From Methanimicrococcus sp. (GTDB lineage: Archaea > Halobacteriota > Methanosarcinia > Methanosarcinales > Methanosarcinaceae), in the NCBI GenBank assembly GCA_009783635.1, contig WRDC01000001.1:1-40397 (forward strand): a stretch of 40,397 nucleotides of DNA, written 5' to 3'. The translations under genes and the position numbers were made by a program. Shown here one piece after another: positions 8,123 to 16,419 of the stretch. Each line of letters starts with the position of its first letter. Position 1 is the stretch's first letter. The notes beneath the pieces are model-generated. The model was not told where the DNA came from. It searched no databases and worked only from the letters and a program-made list of their open reading frames with translations.

Positions 8123-9172
8123 TCATCCGAAATTGATTTTACCTTTGTGGTGCGCGTATTTGCCATAGTCCAAGTAAATCGGGTCGGACAACAGCTTCTG
8201 AACAGACGGCGCTTTGTCGCGGACTTCTTCGATCTTGTCGGTGACACGGATGCTGAACGCGTCAGCTCCTGCGCCGGAGCCGTAAGCAGTTGCGAAAATG
8301 CGGTCTCCCGGTTTGGCAACGTCAAGTGTTGCGGCGATGCCCATCAAACAGGAACCTGAATAGGTGTTTCCGAGTTTCGGGACAACAAGTCCGGGTTTGA
8401 TCTGTTCGTTTGTAAAGCCGAGCATTTGGGCGGCTTTTTCGGGGAATTTGCCGTTGGGCTGATGGAAAACAGCGTATTTATAGTCTTCCGGCGCGGTTCC
8501 CATTTTCTTAAGAAGGCCTTTGGCGCCGCTTGTGATATGTCTGAAGTAACCCGGGTCGCCCGTGAAACGTCCGCCGTGGCTCGGATAGTGCTGGCTTTCA
8601 CGTCTCCAAAAGTCGGGGGTGTCGGTTGTAAAAGAGTATGTGTCTTCAATAACGGCGATCAATTCAGATTCCTTGCTGCCGATGATGAAAGCGACACCGC
8701 CGGCGGCGGCTGTGTATTCGAGCGCGTCGTTTGGCGCGCCTTGCGAGACGTCAGCGCCGATGGCAAGACCCAAGTCGATCATGCCGGAGCCGACAAGACC
8801 CATACAGACCTGAACGGCTGCAGATCCGGCTTTACATGCAAATTCAAAGTCGGCGGCTGTCATATGCGGCGCTGCGCCGACGGCTTCCGCGACAATTGTA
8901 CTGGTCGGTTTGACCGCATACGGGTGGCTTTCGGAGCCGGTGTAGACCGCTCCGATTCTTTGCGCATCAACGCCTGCGCGTTTGAATGCGTTTCTTGCTG
9001 CCGAGACGGCAATCGTCGCCGCGTCTTCGTCAACATCGGGAACGGATTTTTCATAGACTTTTAATCCGTTCTTTAAAATTTCGGCATCTCCGCCCCAAAT
9101 CTTAGCGATTTCTTCAGTTTTGATTCTGTGGCGGGGAATGTATGCGCCGTAGGAAACAATTCCAACTGTCAT
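8123..9172 (-). CDS. Hydroxymethylglutaryl-CoA synthase
   Basis: This 349-residue archaeal-type HMG-CoA synthase adds acetyl-CoA to acetoacetyl-CoA. Expected catalytic residues are present: Glu81 in TGSESHPYAV, nucleophile Cys113 in EFACKAGSAA and His237 in FHQPNGKFP. GNTYSGSCLMG near the C-terminus is also characteristic. The ATG has a strong ribosome binding site (AGGTGA) seven bases away. It is the first gene of the HMGS-thiolase-DUF35 operon and is preceded by an 800-nt non-coding gap containing possible regulatory elements. Confidence 0.95.
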   Translation of the reverse strand: MTVGIVSYGAYIPRHRIKTEEIAKIWGGDAEILKNGLKVYEKSVPDVDEDAATIAVSAARNAFKRAGVDAQRIGAVYTGSESHPYAVKPTSTIVAEAVGAAPHMTAADFEFACKAGSAAVQVCMGLVGSGMIDLGLAIGADVSQGAPNDALEYTAAAGGVAFIIGSKESELIAVIEDTYSFTTDTPDFWRRESQHYPSHGGRFTGDPGYFRHITSGAKGLLKKMGTAPEDYKYAVFHQPNGKFPEKAAQMLGFTNEQIKPGLVVPKLGNTYSGSCLMGIAATLDVAKPGDRIFATAYGSGAGADAFSIRVTDKIEEVRDKAPSVQKLLSDPIYLDYGKYAHHKGKINFG

Positions 9173-9981
9173 GTATTCACCTTTTGTGTTGATTCGTATG
9201 ATTGCCGAGGACTTATGAAATCAAAAGAATTCGAAAACAAGCAACCATCTCATATCTTTTCCGGTAATATGTATTGGTACATTCGTTTCAGCTTTTATTT
9301 TGAGCTGGTCGGTTCAAACATGAATAAAAACGTACGGACCGGCGAGATAATAATCACATTTCCGTCTGTTTAACTCGAAATGAGAACAAATTAATATTCC
9401 CTCGGTGGCGAATCGGAAAATGATTAAAAAAATGACCGATTATTACGGATTTATTAATTGTTATGTCTTGGCTTTGAAACAGACGAACAAACCATAGAAA
9501 GCTGCCGGCAATGTGATTCCCGGCAGCCCTTCGATGCAGATTTTTCGTTTTTCCTCAATTTCGTTTTTTGTCGTTTTTTAAACCATTTCTTCTGTCTGTT
9601 TAGAGCATTACCTCTTTGTCTTCGGGCGTTCTCTGATGAATCAAAGCGACATACCGAAGCACTTAGTGCAAAGGATGGAATGGTGGTATATAAATATAAC
9701 GAAGGTCACTTCGTTGATCGACGTGAAAAAGAAGGAATTTTTGCTAAAAAATACGGCTATTTAATAAGTGAAATAAATAACGGTTAAAATGATGACAGAT
9801 CTTTTTTATCAAGAAAATTATGAAAATGGAGAAGCTAAAGTCTGGAAAGTTTGTAAACCGACAGCGGTCTCCGGCTTCTCAGAATCCGGCTGACTGAAAT
9901 AACATGAAATAATACCGGCTGAAATAACATGAAATAATACCGGCCGGAATGACATGAAATCATACCGGCTGAAAAAAGCAG
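9173..9981 (-). promoter_or_regulatory. Long non-coding gap upstream of the HMGS operon
   Basis: No convincing gene is present. It holds a perfect 8-bp GC hairpin (GCTGCCGG 9501-9508 with CCGGCAGC 9520-9527), a strong TATA-like run (TATATAAATATA, 9687-9698) directly next to a perfect 7-bp hairpin (AACGAAG/CTTCGTT, 9698-9715), and the 25-bp tandem array at 9886-9973. If the TATA run drives the minus strand, the HMGS message would have a leader of almost 500 nt; it could equally drive an unidentified plus-strand transcript. Confidence 0.35.
9886..9973. repeat. 25-bp tandem repeat, about three copies
   Basis: CCGGCTGAAATAACATGAAAT plus ATA repeats, with one copy expanded by ACTG and one diverged (CCGGCCGGAATGACATG). 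The array directly follows the stop codon of the HTH regulator, which is read on the minus strand. Confidence 0.85.
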
Positions 9982-10725
9982 TTAAATGCCTTTGATTGAA
10001 TACTGTCCGTATTTTTTCAGTTCGGCAATGGTATCGTCCAAGTTTTTCGTTGTACACAAAAGCGGGATTCTGTCCACTTCCGCCATCTTAGACGCCATCG
10101 GATCCACTTCATCTTTGGACAAGCCGTGAAGAACGATAGCTCCGGGCTTTAAGTTTGTGACGCGGATTGCGACGAGCGGGGATTTGCCGGTGGAGACTTT
10201 TGTAAAAATCATGGCGCGGTCCGTGCTCCAACCGTAAAGGCGCTGGAATTCATAAGACGTCATTTCCAAAATCGAGCGTTTACTGTCAACGACAGAAAAG
10301 CCGTACAGAGGGCGTTCCATCCCGCGGTAAAGAACATGCGCTTCTAAAAGAGAAACAAGCTTTTGGAACTGAATCGGAATCGAATATTCATAGGTGGAAT
10401 AAATGGATTCCTTGGAGCTGTCGGCTGTCAGCATGGTTTCATAGGCGTGGATTTTCTGTCCGCCGCGCTCCGTATCAATCGCGAGCAAAGATTCGACAAT
10501 TTTACTGACCATCAGCGTTCCCGGAGATTTGCGCCGGCCGCTTTCATAATCACTGATAACGGAAGGAGAAACCTGTAACGAATTTGAAATATCCGTTTGA
10601 GACACTTCAAAATTCAGCCGCCATTTTTTAAGACATTCGCCGGGCTTTTCGGAAAGCGTAATCTCCCCCGCCATTTTCTCGGCAAGTCTTTTCTTTAAAT
10701 TTTCAAAAGCTTCGTTGTCCGTCAT
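9982..10725 (-). CDS. XRE-type HTH transcriptional regulator (archaeal)
   Basis: This 247-residue protein has a Cro/C1-type helix-turn-helix at about residues 32-75 (VSQTDISNSLQVSPSVISDY, then ESGRRKSPG). A larger C-terminal domain with alternating strands and helices (AIRVTNLKPGAIVLHGLSK) probably binds an effector. It resembles an archaeal family of predicted regulators with an extra C-terminal domain. It lies upstream of HMGS on the same strand; control of mevalonate entry is an inference from position only. A TATA-like element lies about 25-30 nt before the ATG and no SD is visible, suggesting a leaderless message. Confidence 0.82.
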   Translation of the reverse strand: MTDNEAFENLKKRLAEKMAGEITLSEKPGECLKKWRLNFEVSQTDISNSLQVSPSVISDYESGRRKSPGTLMVSKIVESLLAIDTERGGQKIHAYETMLTADSSKESIYSTYEYSIPIQFQKLVSLLEAHVLYRGMERPLYGFSVVDSKRSILEMTSYEFQRLYGWSTDRAMIFTKVSTGKSPLVAIRVTNLKPGAIVLHGLSKDEVDPMASKMAEVDRIPLLCTTKNLDDTIAELKKYGQYSIKGI

Positions 10726-10750
10726 GACATGAGAAAAACGGGCGGTTTCA

Positions 10751-10758
10751 ATATAAAT
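10751..10758 (-). promoter_or_regulatory. TATA box of the HTH regulator
   Basis: Read on the minus strand, AAATTTATATTG gives a good archaeal TATA element centred about 28 nt upstream of the ATG at 10725. With the usual archaeal spacing, transcription would start at or next to the start codon, in line with the missing SD. Confidence 0.5.
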
Positions 10759-11054
10759 TTAACTCATGATATTGCTGAGTCACGGTTTTTATATTGTGTA
10801 TATTGTGTATTATTGTGTCACAAAAACCGCAAAATAAACAGATGGGCGCAAAAGGTCTTCCCGTAAACGCAGACTTCCCTCTCCCCCCTCGCGAAAATTG
10901 AGACCGTAACGAAACGGAGGCCGCCATTTTCAGAAGAATGAGAGGAAATAGATATATAACTTCACCAAAGTATGTATAGTGTCTAAAAATGTCTAAAAAC
11001 GATTGAGAATACGCAATAATAAAATTTTCATGAAACTTTTCAGGAGTTGTAAAT
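10759..11054. promoter_or_regulatory. Divergent intergenic region with inverted repeat
   Basis: No gene is seen. An inverted repeat pairs CGGTTTTT near 10784 with AAAAACCG near 10822, and GTCAC occurs in both arms. Between them, ATTGTGTAT-like units repeat. This could be an operator for the HTH gene. GATATATAAC near 10949 is a candidate TATA box for the plus-strand BofA-like gene, whose SD AGGAGTT follows at about 11041. Confidence 0.4.
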
Positions 11055-11333
11055 ATGCCTCTTCCGGGTCTCTTCATAGATATTATTTTAATCGTTTTGG
11101 CAATTATCATTGCTTATGCCTTATACAAATTATTGAAAACAGCCAAAAAAATCGCAATCAACATAATTGTCGGTTTCCTTTTGATTTTTGCCGCCAATCT
11201 GTTGGGCATCACCAGCATTCCGCTGAGTTTCTCCTTCCCCACGCTTGTGACGCTTATCGTCACGGCTTTAACGGGCGTTTTCGGCGCATTGGTTTTGATT
11301 ATCTTAAACATCTTCGGTTTCTTCCCCTTCTGA
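11055..11333 (+). CDS. BofA-family small membrane protein
   Basis: This 92-residue, strongly hydrophobic protein has about three membrane segments and the pattern KKIAINIIVGFLLIFAANLLG, which resembles the pro-sigmaK processing inhibitor BofA family. In Bacillus, BofA restrains a site-2 protease; archaea lack sigmaK, so the role here is unknown, though control of a membrane protease is conceivable. The ATG follows a good SD (AGGAGTT). It converges with the methyltransferase gene, with only 14 nt between the stops. Confidence 0.75.
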   Translation: MPLPGLFIDIILIVLAIIIAYALYKLLKTAKKIAINIIVGFLLIFAANLLGITSIPLSFSFPTLVTLIVTALTGVFGALVLIILNIFGFFPF

Positions 11334-11347
11334 TGTTTTAAGTTTTT

Positions 11348-12025
11348 TCATTTTTCAAAAACCGCGCGATAATGATGGCGGATGTAAATTTCTCCGCCGT
11401 ATTTCTTTTCTTTTTTTATGGATTTGATTTCAATCGTTGAAAAGCCGCTGCTTTCAAAAAGTTCCCGGATTTCGCCTTCTTCAAAATAGTGGTAAATGAT
11501 TCCGTTTTGACGTAAAAATGTCCGCGGTTCCGGCGCCGCCGCGGGGTACGGGTCACCTTTGCAGCGCATATCCGCTTCTCCGAAAACTTCAAAGAATAAA
11601 AAGCCTCCCGGTTTTAAAACTTTATAAAATTCGTCCGCCGCTTTTTTCCGGTCAGCCGCCGTCAGATGCTGCAAAACGCCTAAGCACAGCAGACCGTCAA
11701 AAACGGCATTCCTAAACGGCAGCATTGAAACATCCGCGGCCATATGGTCGGGAACACTGAAATCCGGACCCGCCGTTTTCACGCCGGCCGCCGATTCAAT
11801 GAATGTCAATGAACGGCGCAGCGCGGTTTTTGACAAATCAATGCCGATACACGGATATTTCAAACAAAATTTTTTCAAATGCCGGCCTTCGCCCGACCCC
11901 GTATCCAGCAAAAGACTTCCCAAAGGCAAACGATTCAAAATCCAAGAATGTTCCGCCGCTCCTCCCCATTTCAGATGTGAATATTCGTTATCCCACGCTT
12001 CAACATCTTTCTTGGAAACGGTCAT
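11348..12025 (-). CDS. Class I SAM-dependent methyltransferase
   Basis: This 225-residue protein has a Rossmann-fold methyltransferase core: motif I LLDTGSGEG (39-47), an acidic motif II residue in GIDLSKT (D63), DVSMLPF and the motif IV/V region with GVLQHLT and LKPGGFLFFEVFGE. Substrate cannot be deduced; small molecules are more likely than nucleic acid given the Ubi/Coq-like layout. The start has a GGGGAT SD. It lies downstream of alaS on the same strand with an AT-rich 82-nt gap, so co-transcription is possible. Confidence 0.88.
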   Translation of the reverse strand: MTVSKKDVEAWDNEYSHLKWGGAAEHSWILNRLPLGSLLLDTGSGEGRHLKKFCLKYPCIGIDLSKTALRRSLTFIESAAGVKTAGPDFSVPDHMAADVSMLPFRNAVFDGLLCLGVLQHLTAADRKKAADEFYKVLKPGGFLFFEVFGEADMRCKGDPYPAAAPEPRTFLRQNGIIYHYFEEGEIRELFESSGFSTIEIKSIKKEKKYGGEIYIRHHYRAVFEK

Positions 12026-12042
12026 TTCGATCCCCGGAAAAT

Positions 12043-12080
12043 TAAAAATTAGAAATTAAAAATTAAAAATTAAAAAAGAG
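12043..12080. repeat. AT-rich 9-bp tandem repeat
   Basis: AATTAAAAATT-type units repeat about four times between the methyltransferase start and the alaS stop. Read on the minus strand it gives T-runs, which may terminate alaS transcripts. Confidence 0.7.
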
Positions 12081-12107
12081 AACAAAAGAAAAAGAAAAAA
12101 GAAAAGA

Positions 12108-14888
12108 TTAAGCGTTCAGTACCTGCTCAATCTTTGCCATCGCATCCGTCTTTGCTTGTTGGATGCCGCCGCCGTTCGGGCCGCCGCCCATCGCAAGGTC
12201 CGGCCTTCCGCCGCCGCCGCCGCCGACGGCTTGAGACATTAATTTCACCAAATCACCGGCTTTCAGTCCTTTGGCAACGGCCGCTTTTCCGCAGGCTGCA
12301 ACGGCTTTGACGCCGTCATTTTCGCTGAGCAGAATTGCAACGGCGTTCTCCGTCTTTAAGATTTCAACGGCAACCATTCTCATCGTGTCAATGCTTTCGC
12401 CTTTGGTGACGTTCACAACAACGGAAAAGCCGTTGATGTTCTCAGACGCCTGAAGCATACGCACCATACGGGCGCCGGCCACTTCTTCTTTCAGTTTTTC
12501 GTTTTCCTTTTGGAATTCTTTCCATTCTTCAAAGAAACGGTCAACCGTCTGCGGTAAGATCTCCGGCTGAATGCTGAGTGTTTCGGCGGAGTCGCGGAGC
12601 AAGCGCTCCATTTCCTGAATCGCCGTCACGGCCGCGTCGCCGACAGCGTATTCCAAACGCTCGACCCCGTCTTGAATGCGTTCTGTTCTCAGAATTTTGA
12701 TTGGCCCAATCACGCCTGTGTTCAGGCAGTGCGTACCGCCGCAGGCTTCAATGTCGGAGCCGACTTTGACAATGCGAAGCGTTTTGCCCGGCGGGATACC
12801 GCCCTGATACAAACCAAAACCGTATTTCTGCTCGGCGTCCGTTCTCTCCAGCATTTCAAAATTGACCTTCTTGCTTTCCATCACCGTTTTGTTGGCGAGC
12901 ATCTCAATTTCGTTCAGCTCTTCCTGCGTGATGTGCTTGTAATGTGAAATGTCGAGGCGGGCCCGGGTCTCCGTTTTCTGAGCGCCGGCCTGCCAAATAT
13001 GATTGCCGAGCACTTTGCGGGCGGCATCGTTAATGATGTGGGTGGCGGTATGGTGACGGGAGTGCGCCATCCGGCGCTTTTTGTCCACCTGACCGATGAC
13101 CATGTCGCCGCGGTTGATCAGCAATTCCTTTTCGCTGACGTCCAATTTGTGAACAACGATACCGTTGTACATTTGAACGTCGATCACATCGTAAACGAAT
13201 GTGCCTGCCATCATCATGCCGTGGTCGGCTTCCTGGCCGCCACCTTCGGGGTAGAAGTAAGTGTTGTCCAAAACAACATAATCGTCAAGAGCGTCTAAGA
13301 TGACCGCTTCAAATTCCATACGTTCCGGCTCGTCATAGTAAAAGCGTTTCGTCTGCGGCAAGCGCTCGATTTTGTCCAAGTACTTAAATCCGGAAACGCC
13401 CTCTCTTTCACCGGCCTCGCTGTGCATATCGGCAATAAGGGAATAGAAGTTGTCGGGGAAATCAACATCGACGCCGACTTCTTTGGCCGCTTCTTTGGCG
13501 ATTTCCGGCGGGATTCCGTGGCTGTCGTATATTTCCATGAGTTCTTCAAGAGGCAGCTTTTCGCCCTTTTCCTGATAGCGGACGGCGGACTTTTGAATAA
13601 TTTTTCTGCCGCGTTCAATCGTCTGGTGGTATTTTTCCTCTTCAAGCGCCAGAATTTCCTCCGTCACTTTGAAGTTTTCTTCAAATTCGGGGTATTCCGG
13701 CATATTTTCGATATGAAGCGCAACGATTTCGGACAGCGGCACATGGATACCGAGGTCGTTTAACATACGGATCGTGCGGCGGATCACCAAGCGGGCCAAA
13801 TAGCCGGATTTCACGTTGGACGGGATGATGCCGTCGCCGAGCATAAATGTAAGACACCGCGTGTGGTCGGCAATCGCGTAAATCTTTTCGATCGGGTCCA
13901 TGATGCGAGAGAGTTCTTCCACATCCATGCCGATGCTGTCGGCCACCTGCCGGCGGAGTTCCATCAAATTGGCGCTGCCGCTGACATCCATTAAACCGGC
14001 GAACATGGCATTGTTCGATAAAATCCGGGCATATTTCGGGTCGTTTAATTCGTGGTCAATGCCTGCTAAATTGGTCAGTTCTTTGACAACGTTTGGAAAA
14101 ACGGCGTCGTAAATTGTCGGCGTTCCCTGCGAAGCCCAAACAAAGCGCTCCAAACCGTAGCCGGTATCCACGATGCAATTGTCCATTTTTTCATACATTT
14201 TGCCTTTGACTTCAATGCTGCCGTCCTTGGATTCTTTCAGGTTCATGAACACAAGCGTCGCCAGCTCCAGACCGCCGACCATCACTTCAACGGACGCGCC
14301 CGCGTTGCCGCCGCCGGCCCACGGGTTTTTGATGTATGTCACGTCTTTGATGTCGGCGCCGAGCTCAAAAAGAAGCCGGTCGCAGAGTTCTATTGTCTTG
14401 TCCTTCCAGTAAACGACCTTTTCTTTACCGTTGAAAACGTGGTGGGCCATCATCTCAAAAGTGGTCAGATGGCGGCCGGTCCGGCCGACGGAATCTAAGT
14501 CGTTGAGGCGGATACACGGCTGAGAAATCGTCAAAGGGTTTGCCGGCGGGGGAACGAGCCCCGAGGTGACGTAGGGTTGGAAATCGGCAATGGACGCAAT
14601 TGTTAAGTAAATGTCTTCTCTCCAGCGGGCGGCAACGGGATACCGGCCGACTCTCGCGTGGCCGCATCCTTCAAAGAAATTCAGGTAATATTCCCGCATT
14701 TCCGAAAGATTCATCGGGTTTTTGAAAATCGGTTTTCCGATAAATGTGTAATGGTCGCAGGGCGCGTCGCCGCAGGTGACTCTTTTGGGGTCGCGCGTCC
14801 AAAAAACATTGCCGCATTTTTCGCATTCCTTTTGAATGAATCCGTTTTCATCAAAATATTTTATATCAGTATATTCCTCATCAAGCAT
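12108..14888 (-). CDS. alaS: Alanyl-tRNA synthetase
   Basis: This archaeal AlaRS has about 926 residues. The N-terminus has the archaeal zinc-containing extension (CEKC...CGDAPC). Then come the class II catalytic core (RVGRYPVAARWREDIY), the editing domain with HHTATH near residue 610 and ACGGTHC near 716, and the glycine-rich C-Ala domain (GGGGGGRPDLAMGGGPNGGG). It charges tRNA-Ala and clears mischarged Ser/Gly. Two adjacent ATGs (14891 and 14888) and an upstream GTG are possible; GGGTGG is spaced best for 14888. YhbY lies immediately upstream with an 11-nt gap. Confidence 0.95.
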   Translation of the reverse strand: MLDEEYTDIKYFDENGFIQKECEKCGNVFWTRDPKRVTCGDAPCDHYTFIGKPIFKNPMNLSEMREYYLNFFEGCGHARVGRYPVAARWREDIYLTIASIADFQPYVTSGLVPPPANPLTISQPCIRLNDLDSVGRTGRHLTTFEMMAHHVFNGKEKVVYWKDKTIELCDRLLFELGADIKDVTYIKNPWAGGGNAGASVEVMVGGLELATLVFMNLKESKDGSIEVKGKMYEKMDNCIVDTGYGLERFVWASQGTPTIYDAVFPNVVKELTNLAGIDHELNDPKYARILSNNAMFAGLMDVSGSANLMELRRQVADSIGMDVEELSRIMDPIEKIYAIADHTRCLTFMLGDGIIPSNVKSGYLARLVIRRTIRMLNDLGIHVPLSEIVALHIENMPEYPEFEENFKVTEEILALEEEKYHQTIERGRKIIQKSAVRYQEKGEKLPLEELMEIYDSHGIPPEIAKEAAKEVGVDVDFPDNFYSLIADMHSEAGEREGVSGFKYLDKIERLPQTKRFYYDEPERMEFEAVILDALDDYVVLDNTYFYPEGGGQEADHGMMMAGTFVYDVIDVQMYNGIVVHKLDVSEKELLINRGDMVIGQVDKKRRMAHSRHHTATHIINDAARKVLGNHIWQAGAQKTETRARLDISHYKHITQEELNEIEMLANKTVMESKKVNFEMLERTDAEQKYGFGLYQGGIPPGKTLRIVKVGSDIEACGGTHCLNTGVIGPIKILRTERIQDGVERLEYAVGDAAVTAIQEMERLLRDSAETLSIQPEILPQTVDRFFEEWKEFQKENEKLKEEVAGARMVRMLQASENINGFSVVVNVTKGESIDTMRMVAVEILKTENAVAILLSENDGVKAVAACGKAAVAKGLKAGDLVKLMSQAVGGGGGGRPDLAMGGGPNGGGIQQAKTDAMAKIEQVLNA

Positions 14889-14899
14889 CATAACCACCC

Positions 14900-15160
14900 T
14901 TATTTGTAAAGCGTCACGGTTCTTCCGCGGACGTCAATCAAAAAGGCGCCGCATTTTTCGGATAATTCCGCCGCTATCGCACTCATATCATCCGATTCCC
15001 CTGAATTTTTGTGAATACGGACTTTCACCAGCTTTTTAGCCTTCAGCTGTTTTTTGAGCTCGTCAATAACGGAATCCGACAGACCGTTTTTCCCGATGCT
15101 CAAAAGCGGCGTCAGGTTTGCAGACTCCTTTTTTAACGCGTATTGTTTCATTTTGTCCAT
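14900..15160 (-). CDS. YhbY-type CRM-domain RNA-binding protein
   Basis: This 86-residue protein matches the CRM/YhbY fold: LLSIGKNGLSDSVIDELKKQLKAKKLVKVRI with the GxxG-like loop, ending in a beta-strand (RTVTLYK). Bacterial YhbY associates with pre-50S particles; archaeal versions are presumed to bind rRNA or tRNA. The frame stays open to 15382, but the ATG at 15160 has AAGGT upstream and gives the normal family length; the extension merely translates a tandem repeat. It forms a two-gene unit with alaS. Confidence 0.88.
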   Translation of the reverse strand: MDKMKQYALKKESANLTPLLSIGKNGLSDSVIDELKKQLKAKKLVKVRIHKNSGESDDMSAIAAELSEKCGAFLIDVRGRTVTLYK

Positions 15161-15329
15161 AAAGTGTACCTTGTTAAATGTATTGAAAATGTAAGACACC
15201 AAAAGTTTTCTGTCTTTAATAAATCTTCTCTTGAAAAATAAATCAACAAAAAGGAAGGATAAAACCGATTCGGTCTTTTTTCCGGTGTTTGCGCCCGATT
15301 TTAATTTCTTGTTCTGAATTTTTGAGGAC

Positions 15330-15385
15330 AATTTGAAGACAACATTTGAAGACAACATTTGAGAAACATTTGAAGACAACATTTA
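15330..15385. repeat. Degenerate GAAGACAACATTT tandem repeat
   Basis: About four degenerate copies of a 13-15-bp unit occur in the divergent yhbY/L10e promoter region. They lie in the probable 5' leader of yhbY, directly beside the shared TTTATAAA element. Confidence 0.8.
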
Positions 15386-15390
15386 TAAAC
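15383..15390. promoter_or_regulatory. Shared TATA element between yhbY and L10e
   Basis: TTTATAAA is self-complementary and matches the archaeal TATA consensus on both strands. It could direct transcription of yhbY (leader about 200 nt) and of L10e (leader about 205 nt). Direction would be set by BRE sequences, which I cannot judge. Confidence 0.5.
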
Positions 15391-15619
15391 CCTGAATGTA
15401 TTAGGGGGTTACGAATCGGGCTTGATAAGCCTGTCAGTCAAATCCGTGCCTCGGGAGGCTAACCATCATACATAGGATGTTTCTTCGAAATGGCCGAAGA
15501 AGCAATGATGCACCGGCGGATTTTTCAGATGAAGGGTAAACGGCATAGACGCTGTATTCGTTTTTCATCGCTCTTAAATTTCAAATCAATATTTAATTCA
15601 TTATTCACGGAGAATTATC
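15391..15619 (+). promoter_or_regulatory. Structured 5' leader of the L10e gene
   Basis: This stretch has at least three stems: GGGCTT/AAGCCT around a 3-nt loop (15418-15432), GCCT/AGGC with a CGGG loop (15448-15459) and TTCTTCG/CGAAGAA (15481-15501). The base composition is more GC-balanced than the AT-rich gaps elsewhere. An AT-rich spacer and the SD GGAGA follow. A regulatory leader or a separate small RNA are both possible. Confidence 0.45.
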
Positions 15620-16141
15620 ATGGTCAGAAAGCCGGCAAGTATGTACAGAAACATCAGGCAGCGCTCCTTCACCCGAAGAAAATACATGGGCGGCGTTCCG
15701 GGTGTTCAGATTATCCACTACGACATGGGTAACTTAAGCAGACAGGATTACCCCGTCAAACTTTCATTGCTCGTTGAAGAAAAATGCGCGATCAGGCACA
15801 CGGCTCTTGAAGCCGCCCGTATCACCGCCAACAGACACATGAGCAATGCGGCGGGCAAAGGCAACTTCCACATCAAATTGCGCGTCTATCCGCACGAAGT
15901 CCTCAGAGAAAACAAACAGGCCACCGGCGCCGGTGCCGACCGTGTTTCAAGCGGTATGAGAGGCGCTTTCGGCAAAAACGTCGGAACGGCGGCGCGTGTT
16001 GTTCCGCTCCAGAAAATCTTTACCGTTTCTGTCGATAAAGAACATTTCTCTGCCGCGAAAAAAGCTCTCCAAAACGCCGGACAAAAACTCCCGACGCCCA
16101 CCAGAATCGTTATTGACCTGGGTGCCGAATTGGTTTTGTAA
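15620..16141 (+). CDS. rpl10e: Large ribosomal subunit protein L10e (uL16)
   Basis: This 173-residue protein matches archaeal L10e/uL16: the N-terminus VRKPASMYRNI, KYMGGVPGVQI, and the loop region RENKQATGAGADRVSSGMRGAFGK near the A and P tRNA sites. C-terminal PTRIVIDLGAELVL is also typical. The ATG has a GGAGA ribosome binding site eight bases upstream. The gene has its own terminator and stands alone. Confidence 0.96.
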   Translation: MVRKPASMYRNIRQRSFTRRKYMGGVPGVQIIHYDMGNLSRQDYPVKLSLLVEEKCAIRHTALEAARITANRHMSNAAGKGNFHIKLRVYPHEVLRENKQATGAGADRVSSGMRGAFGKNVGTAARVVPLQKIFTVSVDKEHFSAAKKALQNAGQKLPTPTRIVIDLGAELVL

Positions 16142-16172
16142 GCGCTTTATTTTGCTTTGTTTTGTTTTATCC

Positions 16173-16210
16173 GTCCGGAATTTTTCCGGACTTTCCTTTC
16201 TTTTTTTACT
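16173..16210 (+). terminator. Intrinsic-type terminator after L10e
   Basis: A perfect 8-bp stem GTCCGGAA/TTCCGGAC (16173-16191) with a TTT loop is followed by TTTCCTTTCTTTTTTT. It lies about 30 nt after the stop codon. Confidence 0.75.
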
Positions 16211-16317
16211 GTTGCCTTTTTCAAGAGCGGAAAGCTTTTTGACGGCGGATTGTAAAGCCTTTTATAATATCTTGTGTTTTTATAGGCAGTTCTCAAAGTT
16301 TATATGACATCAAGTCT

Positions 16318-16387
16318 ACATATTCACATTTACCATTCACATTTACCATTCATATTTACCATTCACATTTAGCATTCACATTTACGT
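16318..16387. repeat. 13-bp tandem repeat, five copies
   Basis: The unit ATTCACATTTACC repeats about five times, with point differences (TATA for CACA, AGC for ACC), ending 33 nt before the aIF2-beta start codon. It is therefore probably in the 5' leader of that message. Confidence 0.9.
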
Positions 16388-16419
16388 TTAAACAATCAAA
16401 AACAAAGAGGGATAGAATC

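Noticed and set aside
8113..8325. N-terminal extension of the thiolase
   Set aside because: It overlaps the HMGS coding region in another frame; the ATG at 8112 has an SD and the standard thiolase N-terminus.
9458..9787. Plus-strand 109-codon frame in the gap upstream of HMGS
   Set aside because: It starts without an SD, runs through a GC hairpin and a TATA run, has Phe/Cys-rich low-quality sequence and resembles no family.
9789..9900. Box C/D small RNA (ATGATGA at 9789)
   Set aside because: A box C-like sequence occurs, but the next CTGA is about 100 nt away and no C'/D' pair or terminal stem is seen.
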